IMG/VR virus record: IMGVR_UViG_3300047202_000021
Span: 1 to 43,713 of that record
DNA length: 43,713 nt
Origin: a virus
Direction: 5' to 3' (one strand)
Shown: piece after piece, positions 35,306 to 43,713 of the stretch
Layout of the letters: every line of letters starts with the position of its first letter
Numbering within the stretch: position 1 is the stretch's first letter
Notes under the pieces: model-generated
The model's input: the letters and a program-made list of their open reading frames with translations, nothing else
The model's database searches: none
What the model was told of the DNA's origin: nothing
Translations under genes and position numbers: made by a program

Positions 35306-37475
35306 CAAGTCTGATTAGATTTGAAATGACTTGTTCTGAACCTCTTGGAACTCCACTTGGGATTGCGTTTGAAATCCCCTTTAACCCCGCCTGAAATCCA
35401 GGGGCAGACCCAACAGACCTCTTTAACACTTGTTGAAATAGCCTAGGGTCTTGTAGAATCAATCCAGCTCCGACACCGGCTACACCCGCAAGAGGATTTC
35501 CAGCAAGTAAAGCCCCTATCCCAATTCCACCTGCTAAGAATCTTGCTCTAAGGAGTGAAATAGCCGATCTATTCAAGGACTTCGCTACTGAATGGATTTT
35601 AGCCAAGTTCTCAATTTGAAGATGTTTCGGAAGCCCTGGGTCAATGACTCGGTTAATAAGCTGTTGAGCCCCTTTTTGAGAAGAACTTGTCCCAAATATA
35701 TTGTCCATAGATGAAGCCAGGCGTTCAGCTATTGCAGAACGGGCTACGGGTTGGTCAAATGGAAGAAGTTTCTGCACAGCATTAAAGTTTAGAATATCAT
35801 TTGAGAATGTCATGGACTTCTTTGGAAGCAAACCCTCGAACTCCCTCACTCCATTTTGAAGCACATTGGTATCGTCAAGGCTCATTAGGAAGTTATTGAA
35901 CCCGACCTTTGTGGCGGTCTTTTCCTCAATAGGTCTATAGAGACGCATAAAGTTTCCATAACGCTTGTTGGCTATATCCATCTTAGCTATCTTAGCCATG
36001 CGCCCCGTGACCTCATCAAAGTATTGAGCAAGAGGAAATGTGACCTTGGGTTCAAAGGCTTGAAATACATCCCTTGTAATCGAGTTTTTAAGCCGTTTCC
36101 AATCGTTTGATAGCTTGGATAGTTTGAATTGAGATTCAGGGATATACTGGGTAACTCTCTTACCGGAAATAGCTTCAGCTAGTTGTTCCCCCTTTAGTTT
36201 GGTTAAGTCTCTTTCACCCTTGGAGGCGAATTTCTCTAGGAAATCCTGATAGACCTTGCCAATAGATGTTCCGCTGAACTCAGGTGTGATTTCTCCGTCA
36301 AGATTCAAAACCCCTATTTTCTTGGCATTTTCTATGAATCGGGCGTTTATGTCTGTAAGCTGAACATCCCTGTTCCCATACTTTTTCATTGAACTATCAA
36401 GGACTTTTCCGAACCTTTCCATCTCAAAGTCTTTGGCGGAGGTTAGTTTCGATGAGACACCTTCTGCCAATTTATTGATAGTCGCTGGATTCTTATAGGC
36501 TATAGGAGTGCTATTCTTCATCAAGCGAGTGGTAATTTCCTCAGGAATACTTGCATATTCTTTCATCAATGCAGATACAGACTCAGGTTGTGCTGACTTA
36601 CCAAGAGAGTGGATATGGTCTACTATTGAACTCTCTTTTCCCCCGTATAAAACCTTTCTAGCATGGTCTAAAGCAAATGCTTCCTCTGCGAAAGTCTTAT
36701 CCAGAACTCTATTATCACCCTGCCTCAATGAGTTGATGGCGAACTGCGTTTTCTCAGGGTCAATGTCAGGGGCAATCTTTCCCAATACTTGCAGAGCTTT
36801 GTCAATTCGTTGAGTTTTAAACATATTCTCTGCGGCTTTAATAATTCCACGCTTGGTTTGACCGAGTGCGGTGTTGATTATCCTTCCACCTATCTCACCT
36901 GTAGCTCCAATTCCAGACTCAAGTGCGACCCGTCCCAATCTTGACTTAGCTGACCCCTGCTCAAATCCAAAGAGTTGTTTTCCTACTTCTTGGCGTACAG
37001 CCTCTCCAAATCCAGAGCCTACTGTTCCAGCGGCAATCCCTGAAGCTACCGCTCCTGGGCCGGTTGGTGCGGTAAGAGCCGCAGTTCCTAATCCAGCAAA
37101 GAGTTGCCCCAATGCTGGAAAAGCTGGGCCTACCATATCCAATACATCATTTGGCATATCAAGGAGATTCTGCATGTTGAAGCCGGTTGGTTCAAGGGGA
37201 GTGCCTTCTTCAACACCTAATGCCTGGCGTTGAGTATCTCTCCTGGTCTGTAAATCTTCAGGTGAGCGAAATCCACCGGAGAATCTCTCCTGTGAAGTAA
37301 GTTGACCTTTTTCTATCCCAAGGGATTCAGAAGTTTGGATAGATTCAGGTTGGGATACGTTCCCGTACTTTTGACTAAACATCTGGTCAAGTTCTTGTTC
37401 AGAGGGAACTGAACCATCAAGGGAACTAACAGTTAGACCTCTACCCTGTGGGTCGGTGAATGTTAGGTTAGGCAT
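35280..37475 (-). CDS. Internal virion (ejection) protein, large
   Basis: The 731-aa product has a Gln-rich start beginning MPNLTFTDPQGRGLTVSSLD. A Gly/Ala-rich hydrophobic segment at about 120-170 could insert in membranes. A long helical middle (about 215-560) follows, and a second hydrophobic region near 660-690 (LLRARFLAGGIGIGALLAGN). Large helical proteins with Gly-rich membrane segments at the end of a podoviral late operon are typically ejected with DNA to form a channel. It overlaps the next upstream gene by eight bases. No lytic-enzyme motif is seen. Confidence 0.7.
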   Translation of the reverse strand: MPNLTFTDPQGRGLTVSSLDGSVPSEQELDQMFSQKYGNVSQPESIQTSESLGIEKGQLTSQERFSGGFRSPEDLQTRRDTQRQALGVEEGTPLEPTGFNMQNLLDMPNDVLDMVGPAFPALGQLFAGLGTAALTAPTGPGAVASGIAAGTVGSGFGEAVRQEVGKQLFGFEQGSAKSRLGRVALESGIGATGEIGGRIINTALGQTKRGIIKAAENMFKTQRIDKALQVLGKIAPDIDPEKTQFAINSLRQGDNRVLDKTFAEEAFALDHARKVLYGGKESSIVDHIHSLGKSAQPESVSALMKEYASIPEEITTRLMKNSTPIAYKNPATINKLAEGVSSKLTSAKDFEMERFGKVLDSSMKKYGNRDVQLTDINARFIENAKKIGVLNLDGEITPEFSGTSIGKVYQDFLEKFASKGERDLTKLKGEQLAEAISGKRVTQYIPESQFKLSKLSNDWKRLKNSITRDVFQAFEPKVTFPLAQYFDEVTGRMAKIAKMDIANKRYGNFMRLYRPIEEKTATKVGFNNFLMSLDDTNVLQNGVREFEGLLPKKSMTFSNDILNFNAVQKLLPFDQPVARSAIAERLASSMDNIFGTSSSQKGAQQLINRVIDPGLPKHLQIENLAKIHSVAKSLNRSAISLLRARFLAGGIGIGALLAGNPLAGVAGVGAGLILQDPRLFQQVLKRSVGSAPGFQAGLKGISNAIPSGVPRGSEQVISNLIRLANQNGQNP

Positions 37476-38616
37476 AGGTATACTTTCCGACTCTATTTGG
37501 TTCGCTTTGAGTCTTACCCTGCTTTTTAGCCAAAGCCCTAAACTGCTTGGCGGTTCTAGGGAGTCCTTGTACCCCTCTCGAACTCATGAGATTAAGCAAG
37601 GCTTGAACCTTACCGTTAAATTTCTCTTCAGAATCAGTAATCTTAAATCCCGCTGTTTTCTCTACACGCTTAATATCAGCGTCACTTATCGCACGCCCTT
37701 CTTGTTTGGCGATAGAGGATGCCGCAGAATAAAGGAGTGCGTTTGATTGAGCCTCGAACTCAGCCACTTGTTCAGAACCGATATTCGCTCCTGCTAATGC
37801 TCCACCCAATCTTCCACCAAGCCCGAATGTTCCAGCTTTGATAGGAACTTTATCCCAAGCAGTTACAAGGTTAGATAAGTCACTTGTAAAGATTTGGTTT
37901 GCGGCTAAAGACTCATTTCCTTTTAACCCAGACTTTAGTTGTTCTAGCTTCGTGTCGTAATCAAACTTTAAGCCTTGCTTGGAGATGTCCTTCTCTAAGT
38001 CTATTTGCCCCTTGAATAATTCCATTTGTTTCTCACGTTCAAACTTTAGGGCTTCCTTTTTAGGTTCTTGTTGTAAAGATACCCTTTGTTGTCCAGCTAA
38101 GGCATTTGCACTTGATTCTTGAATAAGTCCTCCGAATGAAGTCCCAGGTTTGTAAACTCCATCTTGTGAGGAACTGGGTGTGGCTATGAAGCTAAGTAGA
38201 CGAGACAAAATGTTTCCTAACTGGGCTTTCTGTGACTCCGGTGGTGCTGGAATCTCACCAGGACTGACTTCCATAGTAGATGGATTTAATCCAGCACTTT
38301 CAGGAGCTTGGGGAGGCGATTGTGAAACCCCAGGACTTTCAGCTTTCGGTGCAACAAAACTAGCTAAAACTTCATCAGGAGTAGTTTCCGCATGAGCAGT
38401 AAGCCGCTTGGTTAAAGTCTTCTTAGCCACTTCACTCATGATGTTCTGCATGGGGTTCTGCCCAACCTCTGTTCCTAAAATTCCCGTGGCTGTGGATTGA
38501 CCTAAGTTAACAGGATTAACCTTTTGAACCAACTGGAGAAGTTGGGCTATAATATCGCCAGCTCCTTGTGTTCCTTGACCTATTGCCTGTCCAAATTTCT
38601 GTCCATAAGTAGCCAT
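37468..38616 (-). CDS. Internal virion (ejection) protein, medium
   Basis: The 382-aa protein opens with a Gly/Gln-rich MATYGQKFGQAIGQGTQGAG, has a long Pro/Ser-rich disordered stretch (about 85-130) and then charged helices (about 190-260). A Gly-rich segment GTFGLGGRLGGALAGANIG lies near 264-282. The style matches podoviral ejection proteins. Start and stop overlap the neighbouring ejection genes. Confidence 0.65.
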   Translation of the reverse strand: MATYGQKFGQAIGQGTQGAGDIIAQLLQLVQKVNPVNLGQSTATGILGTEVGQNPMQNIMSEVAKKTLTKRLTAHAETTPDEVLASFVAPKAESPGVSQSPPQAPESAGLNPSTMEVSPGEIPAPPESQKAQLGNILSRLLSFIATPSSSQDGVYKPGTSFGGLIQESSANALAGQQRVSLQQEPKKEALKFEREKQMELFKGQIDLEKDISKQGLKFDYDTKLEQLKSGLKGNESLAANQIFTSDLSNLVTAWDKVPIKAGTFGLGGRLGGALAGANIGSEQVAEFEAQSNALLYSAASSIAKQEGRAISDADIKRVEKTAGFKITDSEEKFNGKVQALLNLMSSRGVQGLPRTAKQFRALAKKQGKTQSEPNRVGKYTYA

Positions 38617-39233
38617 TAGAATCCAAAGCCTCCAAATGAAAATGATGGACTTCCTAATGTTTGCCCTGCGCTCTGCTGAAACGATTTCAAGAACGGATTC
38701 ATTCCAATAGTAGTTTGATTATTTGTCCCAGTTGAAGTCGTACTCCTAAGCCCCGCTAGTCGGCTGGAGTACAATGCTGCGTTCTGGTTAATGGGTTGTT
38801 GAATTTGTGCGGGGGAGCCAATGGATAGATTGAGGAGATTGAGAAGCTGACCTAGGTTAAATTCCTCTGCGTTCATCCTGATTTCCCCTGCTGTCCTAGC
38901 CCCTATGGACTGCGAAGCACCGGACTCAAGAAATGTCCCTGACCCCGACTTAGCCATTTGGGTGTTCAAGTCTCTAAGGGAGTTATTGACTATCCCCGTG
39001 GTTACATCGGGTGAAATCCCGCCAGGTAGACCCCCGAAGTAGCCAGGTAGAGATTGTCCCCGAAGAAAGGCGTTGGTTAAATCAAGGCTCGCCTGGTCTG
39101 AAGCCATGAGTCCGCTCTGGGAAGCCTGTCGCCTCTCCAAATCTAACTTATTAAGTGCTGTTTCCTCAGCAGTCGGAGTCGGAGTAGATGTTGCTTGAGT
39201 CGTGTTTTGAACTGTCGTTTTCTCGCCACCCAT
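38616..39233 (-). CDS. Internal virion (ejection) protein, small
   Basis: The 205-aa product is Gln/Ser/Thr/Gly-rich, with a Thr/Pro-rich N-terminus (TTQATSTPTPTAEETAL) and a helical core. It ends SPSFSFGGFGF. It is the first of three consecutive Gly/Gln-rich genes at the end of the late operon, the usual spot for ejection proteins. Assigned by composition and context. Confidence 0.6.
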   Translation of the reverse strand: MGGEKTTVQNTTQATSTPTPTAEETALNKLDLERRQASQSGLMASDQASLDLTNAFLRGQSLPGYFGGLPGGISPDVTTGIVNNSLRDLNTQMAKSGSGTFLESGASQSIGARTAGEIRMNAEEFNLGQLLNLLNLSIGSPAQIQQPINQNAALYSSRLAGLRSTTSTGTNNQTTIGMNPFLKSFQQSAGQTLGSPSFSFGGFGF

Positions 39234-39237
39234 AATT

Positions 39238-39579
39238 TTATCCTCTCATCTTAAACTCTATAATTCCACCATGTTTCTGCCGTTCTCCCAAGAATATTTT
39301 GCAATCCTTACATACCTCAAAGAGCCTCTTTTTCATCTGTTGAATAGCTCTGCCTAGCCTATAGTTTTCCCGTACCCATAGATTTTTAACATAGCAGACT
39401 CCGTGCGCTTTGAAAAACTCACAGTAGGATACGAGAATGTTGCCGTCACATACTGTGATGCAGTTCCCGTCTCGGATGATTTTGGAGTGGTATTCAACCG
39501 CTTCTTCATGGGAAAGTCTCTTTTTATGCCACCATTCTTCTTGTTCATAGACTTTTACAAGCTCCTCTACCAAATCCAT
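39238..39579 (-). CDS. GNAT-family acetyltransferase-like protein (113 aa)
   Basis: The protein has a GNAT-like core: VCDGNILVSYCEFFKAHGVC (central strands), then YVKNLWVRENYRLGRAIQQM, where R-x-x-[YF]-R-x-[GA]-x-[GA] resembles the acetyl-CoA pyrophosphate loop. It is short for the family (usually 140 or more). It lies between a membrane protein and ejection proteins, so it may acetylate a virion or host component. Confidence 0.7.
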   Translation of the reverse strand: MDLVEELVKVYEQEEWWHKKRLSHEEAVEYHSKIIRDGNCITVCDGNILVSYCEFFKAHGVCYVKNLWVRENYRLGRAIQQMKKRLFEVCKDCKIFLGERQKHGGIIEFKMRG

Positions 39580-39959
39580 ATTACTGTTAAGAATGGAATG
39601 ACTAATCCAGTGTAAATGACCCCTCTGGTTAGTATGTTCGATAATCGTACATTACCACCTGTAAGTTTCCAGAAGAATCTCCCAAGGGCTGAACCTTGGT
39701 CAGTTTTATCGGGAATTCCGTAGCCTAGGCATAGGAATCCGAATCCTATGGGAACCACCAAGAACGCCTGCCATCTCCATAGACAAATTGCCCAGACTAA
39801 AGGCACTCCCAACCTGCGCCATATCTTATCTTGCCCCTGCATACCTGAGAGAGCCCAAAGTAGGGGGCAGAGGACTAGAGCTGATAGTCCCATTACTCCC
39901 ATGAATGGAGTGAGACAAAGGGTAAGAAGGAGTCCTACTAAGAGTTCATTCCTATTCAT
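39567..39959 (-). CDS. Multi-span membrane protein (130 aa)
   Basis: The product has about four hydrophobic stretches: near 7-38, 50-62, 64-80 and 110-130, with Trp-rich helices (WAICLWRWQAFLVV). The start overlaps the preceding stop. Possibly a virion-associated or lysis-related inner-membrane protein. Not recognised. Confidence 0.65.
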   Translation of the reverse strand: MNRNELLVGLLLTLCLTPFMGVMGLSALVLCPLLWALSGMQGQDKIWRRLGVPLVWAICLWRWQAFLVVPIGFGFLCLGYGIPDKTDQGSALGRFFWKLTGGNVRLSNILTRGVIYTGLVIPFLTVIWIW

Positions 39960-40747
39960 TAGGCTTTAACCTCGTCTATCCTCATGGAGGAATAGCACAC
40001 ACCACCAAGATTTCTTACACCATCAACACCATTAAGGGTGACTACTGCTCCTAATACACCACCAATCCCCACCTTGTATGTATGAGCATTAGTGTCTACT
40101 GCTGATATAGAGAACTGCATGGTAAATGAGGTTGGCTGGTCACTCACAGCATTGTCAATATACCATCCGTTAGCACAGATAGCCGCCGTTCCAGCATCCA
40201 AAAAAACCGCCACAACCGTTTCACTGTTAGAAGCATCTTGAGACAGGTTAAGTGTAAGAGTTATGATTAAGGTATTCGTAGCTCCAGAAGCGGTAATGGC
40301 TGTATTGAGTGCGGCAATTACAGGACACTCGGTCAAGGTAGGAATTGTATCATCATAGATAGCCGTTCCAGTCGATTGAGCTACGGCAGAACTCTGAGTT
40401 AGAATACTCTGTAGTATCATCTTAGAGGTCGCTACGGGAACTGCAAGCGCACCATCATCCCTTAGAAACTTAGCCCCAGTAGGAGTTCCTGTAGCAAGGT
40501 TCGCTATAGGAATAACCCCTGCCGCACTCGGAAGCGAGGCAAGCCCTGTAATGGCAGTACCGCTTACTTTAGACGCTGTTGAGAGTTGAGCAAGCTGAGT
40601 ATCCACTATACCAGCGGTAGCAGATAGATTATCCTTGTCAAGGAGTCCATTGACCAGGTTATAGAGGGTGTCCAGGTTCGAGTTTGTATTAGCCGCAATG
40701 ATTACTCCCCCCGCCGCTGGAGTGTTTGGTTTGGATACTAAAGGCAT
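39959..40747 (-). CDS. Tail-fibre-like structural protein (262 aa)
   Basis: The N-terminal third is Ala/Gly/Thr/Leu-rich (NLDTLYNLVNGLLDKDNLSA and ASLPSAAGVIPIANLATGTP), typical of short-tail-fibre shafts. The rest is a beta-rich domain ending GGVCYSSMRIDEVKA. The order next to the nozzle protein suggests attachment at the tail tip. Assigned from composition. Confidence 0.6.
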   Translation of the reverse strand: MPLVSKPNTPAAGGVIIAANTNSNLDTLYNLVNGLLDKDNLSATAGIVDTQLAQLSTASKVSGTAITGLASLPSAAGVIPIANLATGTPTGAKFLRDDGALAVPVATSKMILQSILTQSSAVAQSTGTAIYDDTIPTLTECPVIAALNTAITASGATNTLIITLTLNLSQDASNSETVVAVFLDAGTAAICANGWYIDNAVSDQPTSFTMQFSISAVDTNAHTYKVGIGGVLGAVVTLNGVDGVRNLGGVCYSSMRIDEVKA

Positions 40748-40757
40748 TTTATTCTCC

Positions 40758-41150
40758 TTATGCTGTTATAGAACCTTTTTTAACCAGAAACAATGAAAAT
40801 GTCACACTTGCTACGGAGCACTTAAGGTAAATTGCACTCTTTGTCCAAGCAGTTCCTGTAGACGCCTGTTGATAAACCGAACCAGCTTTGTCTTGAGAGA
40901 GAACAATGTAGCCAAGGGGAATTGAGCCGATAGTGTGAGCGAGAGTGTCCTCTGTATTCGGAGTAGCATTGGAAACATAAGTCTGAAATTGTCCTGAGAT
41001 ATTCTGTCCATTTTCTCCGTCAACACCAGTTCCAAAAGAGATACGCCCTTGGGCTAAAGTATAGAGCTTGTTAAGCTGAGTCTGTAGTATTCTAATCTGC
41101 TCTTTTGAGTCTTGATTTTCGTTGAGTACAAGAGAGTTTCCTAGTCTCAT
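40758..41150 (-). CDS. Hypothetical tail-associated protein (130 aa)
   Basis: The product opens with a coiled helix (KEQIRILQTQLNKLYTLAQG) followed by a beta domain. This helix-then-strand design is typical of small trimeric tail proteins. The start overlaps the nozzle stop (ATGA). No family recognised. Confidence 0.6.
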   Translation of the reverse strand: MRLGNSLVLNENQDSKEQIRILQTQLNKLYTLAQGRISFGTGVDGENGQNISGQFQTYVSNATPNTEDTLAHTIGSIPLGYIVLSQDKAGSVYQQASTGTAWTKSAIYLKCSVASVTFSLFLVKKGSITA

Positions 41151-42679
41151 AGCCCTGTAAGGTGCGGAACAGCACCAAACCCGTCAATGGTGAATGTTTC
41201 TCCGATGATATTGTTCTTGAAGCCAACCCTGAACATACGCCCCTGACCCGTCAGGTTGCGTTTCTTGACAGCTCCACCAACGCCTGCATAGGTACTTGTG
41301 TCATAAATCGCTGTGCCATAGAGAGAATACCCTCCTGACATTGAAAATGCAGAGGAGTATTGATCTGCCGACTCAAGATTATAAGAGTACGCAAATGTTA
41401 GAGTGGAATTAGAATATTGATAATAAATAGCCATTTCAGGAACTGCTTTCTTAGATACCATATCTCCGTAGTCGAACCATTTGGAGTAGTAGTACCCATT
41501 GATAGCTGTAGCAGCGTTGGCGGGATAGTCTGTTAAGCCGTTATCCATGAGGTAGGTGTACCCAGAGTAGTCCCCAAAGATGATATACTCCTTACCTGAA
41601 ACAAATACTCTCTCAAAGCAGTTAGCGGCTATTCCAGTGTACGGACTCCAAGCATTGTTCATAGAGTTCCACACGACGTTTCGATTGTGAGAGGTTCCCC
41701 CTGATAATGTTTCAGAAGATATGTACATATTCTTATTCTGATAGTAGATGGATTGAACATCCTTGTAACGAGATGAGGCAAACTCGTCAAGGTTGGGGGT
41801 AATCTTGTCCGAAATCTTAAATGAGTTGTTTCCGTCAAAGTAGTAGTATCCATCATAGGAGCGGAATACCAGACCATTCTCTACCTCTTGAATCGACCAT
41901 CCTGCTATAGCTCCGACAGTGGAGCGGGCTTTCTCAAAGACAAAGGGAATATCAGAATCGCCTGTGAACGCACCGACCCAGATGTAACGGTTCTTGAACA
42001 CGATTAGGGATTCTCCCAAAACCGCTATCCCTGTGATTTCTTGCCCATCATTGATTCCAAGTCCACGAAAGTCCGCATCATCCCAGGTGGAGATTGAGTC
42101 AATAGCTGACCAATAAAGACGTGATTTATGAGCTGTAGCTGAGACTGTAACATTGGCTAGGATAGTGTAACCTTTAAACACTATGACAAACTTTGCCTTG
42201 GTTAATCCCGTCGGAACCGTCATAACATCTCCTGCGGAAGAACCCACGCACTTAAAGGGGACATCTACATTGTTCGTGCCAAGAACAGTATCAAGATGAA
42301 TAGCCCAGGAGACATGGTTATTGTTCCCTGCGGTAAGGGTTAAAGCACCCGTTCTATCTGTGAACGGAGTTGCAGTTTGAGAGATTGAGGTTGCGGAAAC
42401 TAGTTTATTTCCGCAGACACCTATTAGATATGAGTTTCCATCCGACTTCTCAAACCACTTGAGCCCGTTCCAAGTAGCACCTGAGTTATAAGCGGTGGTA
42501 TTGATTGCCGTATAACCCCCACGTTTCTTAACTGACCCAAACTTGTCAAAGTCCACATTAAGACACTCGGAAGATTCATTATCTTGGAGAGATGTGGGAG
42601 AACCAGCGGTGTTTAGACCCCCTCCATTGTTACGATAAGGGACACTAGCCGATGGACTTAAGAAATCAATTCCAGCCAC
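41147..42679 (-). CDS. Tail nozzle / stabilisation protein (P22 gp10 or T7 gp12-like)
   Basis: The 510-aa protein begins GIDFLSPSASVPYRNNGGGL with the DNESSECLNVDFDKFGSVKK element (about 32-51), typical of podoviral nozzle proteins. Repeated beta-propeller blades with aromatic turns (YYFDGNNSF, YIIFGDYSGYTYLMDNG) follow. It forms the hexameric nozzle that extends the short tail. It starts directly at the end of the adaptor gene, the usual order for these two. Named from motif style and order, not a search. Confidence 0.75.
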   Translation of the reverse strand: MAGIDFLSPSASVPYRNNGGGLNTAGSPTSLQDNESSECLNVDFDKFGSVKKRGGYTAINTTAYNSGATWNGLKWFEKSDGNSYLIGVCGNKLVSATSISQTATPFTDRTGALTLTAGNNNHVSWAIHLDTVLGTNNVDVPFKCVGSSAGDVMTVPTGLTKAKFVIVFKGYTILANVTVSATAHKSRLYWSAIDSISTWDDADFRGLGINDGQEITGIAVLGESLIVFKNRYIWVGAFTGDSDIPFVFEKARSTVGAIAGWSIQEVENGLVFRSYDGYYYFDGNNSFKISDKITPNLDEFASSRYKDVQSIYYQNKNMYISSETLSGGTSHNRNVVWNSMNNAWSPYTGIAANCFERVFVSGKEYIIFGDYSGYTYLMDNGLTDYPANAATAINGYYYSKWFDYGDMVSKKAVPEMAIYYQYSNSTLTFAYSYNLESADQYSSAFSMSGGYSLYGTAIYDTSTYAGVGGAVKKRNLTGQGRMFRVGFKNNIIGETFTIDGFGAVPHLTGL

Positions 42680-43713
42680 TAAAATGAACTCCTTCCATAT
42701 TGACTGCCTAGTTGCTGATAGCCGACTAGGGGATGCACACCCCCGTGATACCTGCCCGACTGCTCCCTACTTTTCATGGTGTTTAAGAAGTCTAGCTTAT
42801 CAGCGTTTACCTTTCGTAGACTCTTAATCTCATCGGTATAAAGAGAGAGAAATCTGTCCCCTTCCTTCTGGGACTGTTGGTAACGGAGTTTAGCTGTGGA
42901 TAAGAGAATCAATGCTTCGTCAAAATCTTGCCCCAACTCATGCACATCATCATCTCCGACCAAACGCCAGGGCATTTTGTAGTACCAGATGTTGACTGGG
43001 AATACCGCATCAGGGGTAGGCCACAGGCGAACCTTTTGGTAGCAGATTCCTGCCGTGCCGTCACCAGCAGGAAGGACAGCTACAATTACCTTTGCAGTAT
43101 TAGTATCGCAGGTAATTCGCCCTACAGTTGAGGCATCCTTGATTATCCTCTCAATCTTAGAGAATGATTTAGAACCTGAAACTGCCGTAGTCCCATCAGA
43201 AGCGTTGGTCGTAATAGTTTCTTGGTCGGGGTATCCAGAAACTATCCCGTACACAATCACATCCTTCGCTGTATCAGAAGCCGATGAACTTGCTATACGG
43301 ACAACTGAGGCGGCATTTGGCTGTCTAAGCACCATATCCTCTGTCCAAGTCCAGTAGTCAGTAGGAGTACCTTCATTAGTCAGTTGCGTTCCCCACCCAA
43401 GGAAATCAAAGGATGGATGATAGTTTAAGACACACGGAGAGCCAAAATATTCATGCCAAAGGAAGGCGACTTTTCCTACTTGGGCAGGGAGATTGTACTC
43501 ATCACGCCCGTAGATTTTATAGGATTGGACAGCGGATGAGGTTCCGTCGTATTTAATGTCAGTGGTTAAGGTTGTTTCTCCTGTAATCGTATCCACATTG
43601 TACCGCAAACTTGACCCGCCTAAGTCCAGGCGTCGCCCAACCTGGATTCCATTGGTAAGAAGTGTAGCTCCCGTAATTGTGACGGATTTGGAGTCGTTGG
43701 TTACCGTTACAGC
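42679..43713 (-). CDS. Head-tail adaptor protein, C-terminal part (open at window end)
   Basis: The frame stays open past the window end because the gene continues into the repeat copy at 1-816. The internal Met at 43608 is not the start; the true start is GTG 816 on the circular map. The C-terminal part has a helical KLRYQQSQKEGDRFLSLYTD segment (about residues 330-350 of the joined protein) and ends GSQYGRSSF. The joined 409-aa protein would connect portal and nozzle. Confidence 0.75.
   Translation of the reverse strand, partial: AVTVTNDSKSVTITGATLLTNGIQVGRRLDLGGSSLRYNVDTITGETTLTTDIKYDGTSSAVQSYKIYGRDEYNLPAQVGKVAFLWHEYFGSPCVLNYHPSFDFLGWGTQLTNEGTPTDYWTWTEDMVLRQPNAASVVRIASSSASDTAKDVIVYGIVSGYPDQETITTNASDGTTAVSGSKSFSKIERIIKDASTVGRITCDTNTAKVIVAVLPAGDGTAGICYQKVRLWPTPDAVFPVNIWYYKMPWRLVGDDDVHELGQDFDEALILLSTAKLRYQQSQKEGDRFLSLYTDEIKSLRKVNADKLDFLNTMKSREQSGRYHGGVHPLVGYQQLGSQYGRSSF
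43093..43713. repeat. Terminal direct repeat, right copy
   Basis: This matches 1-621 except T at 43653 where the left copy has C. See the left copy for interpretation. Confidence 0.95.

Noticed and set aside
36508-37233. Plus-strand ORFs (36508-36813, 36871-37233)
   Set aside because: They are shadows of the 731-aa ejection protein gene, Pro/Ser-rich with no start signals.
1-43713. tRNA genes, CRISPR arrays, integrase and attachment sites
   Set aside because: I saw no convincing example by eye. The excisionase-like HTH at 34764 alone does not show lysogeny. A tRNAscan and CRISPR search would settle this.

Overview
The window is an essentially complete genome of a tailed, podovirus-like bacteriophage. 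The first 621 bases recur as the last 621 bases (1-621 and 43093-43713) with one mismatch, so the molecule is circular or terminally redundant with a unit of about 43,092 bp. Morphology is inferred from gene content: large terminase, 689-aa P22-type portal, scaffold, major capsid protein, a head-tail adaptor, a 510-aa tail nozzle protein and three ejection-type internal proteins are present, while no tape measure, sheath or tube gene is visible. Shine-Dalgarno sites are strong (AGGAGG type), start codons include GTG and TTG, all three stops are used, and promoters look like bacterial sigma-70. The host is unknown. A small lipobox protein hints weakly at a Gram-negative host. I see no integrase, tRNA or CRISPR array.

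Layout. Two opposed transcription units diverge from 21506-21720. The late unit is on the minus strand. It runs from about 21505 down to 1 and continues, on the circular map, from 43092 down to 35280: terminase, a cassette of methyltransferases, glycosyltransferases, a sugar aminotransferase and a radical-SAM enzyme, small proteins, portal, scaffold, major capsid protein, other head and fibre proteins, a holin-like gene, adaptor, nozzle, fibre-like and membrane proteins, and ejection proteins. The early unit is on the plus strand (about 21713-35305). It holds many tiny genes plus a 3D-domain cell-wall enzyme, a Cro-like regulator, a three-HTH protein, a PD-(D/E)XK nuclease, a Sak4-type recombinase ATPase, an ssDNA-binding candidate, an ERCC4 nuclease, an MT-A70 DNA methyltransferase and a PAPS-reductase-family protein. 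A RepA/DnaB-like ATPase on the minus strand (24448-25464) interrupts it, with its own divergent promoter region.

Mobile DNA is prominent. The major capsid gene is split by a group I intron with a LAGLIDADG endonuclease ORF. Two HNH genes sit inside the sugar cassette, each against the end of a gene whose terminus looks duplicated or displaced, and each beside an AT-rich tract. A third HNH gene lies in the early region. The terminase large subunit reads as two ORFs that meet at a run of ten G residues.

The strongest undescribed element is an intergenic segment upstream of the portal (about 12040-12240). It has a sigma-70-like promoter, an internally consistent multi-stem RNA fold and an intrinsic terminator, but no ORF. 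It is either a roughly 200-nt phage small RNA or an attenuator leader for the structural operon. Other points of interest are a candidate replication origin beside the ATPase gene, a divergent switch with a near-leaderless promoter and an operator inside the opposing promoter, and a DesI/DesII-like or BtrN-like enzyme pairing in the sugar cassette.
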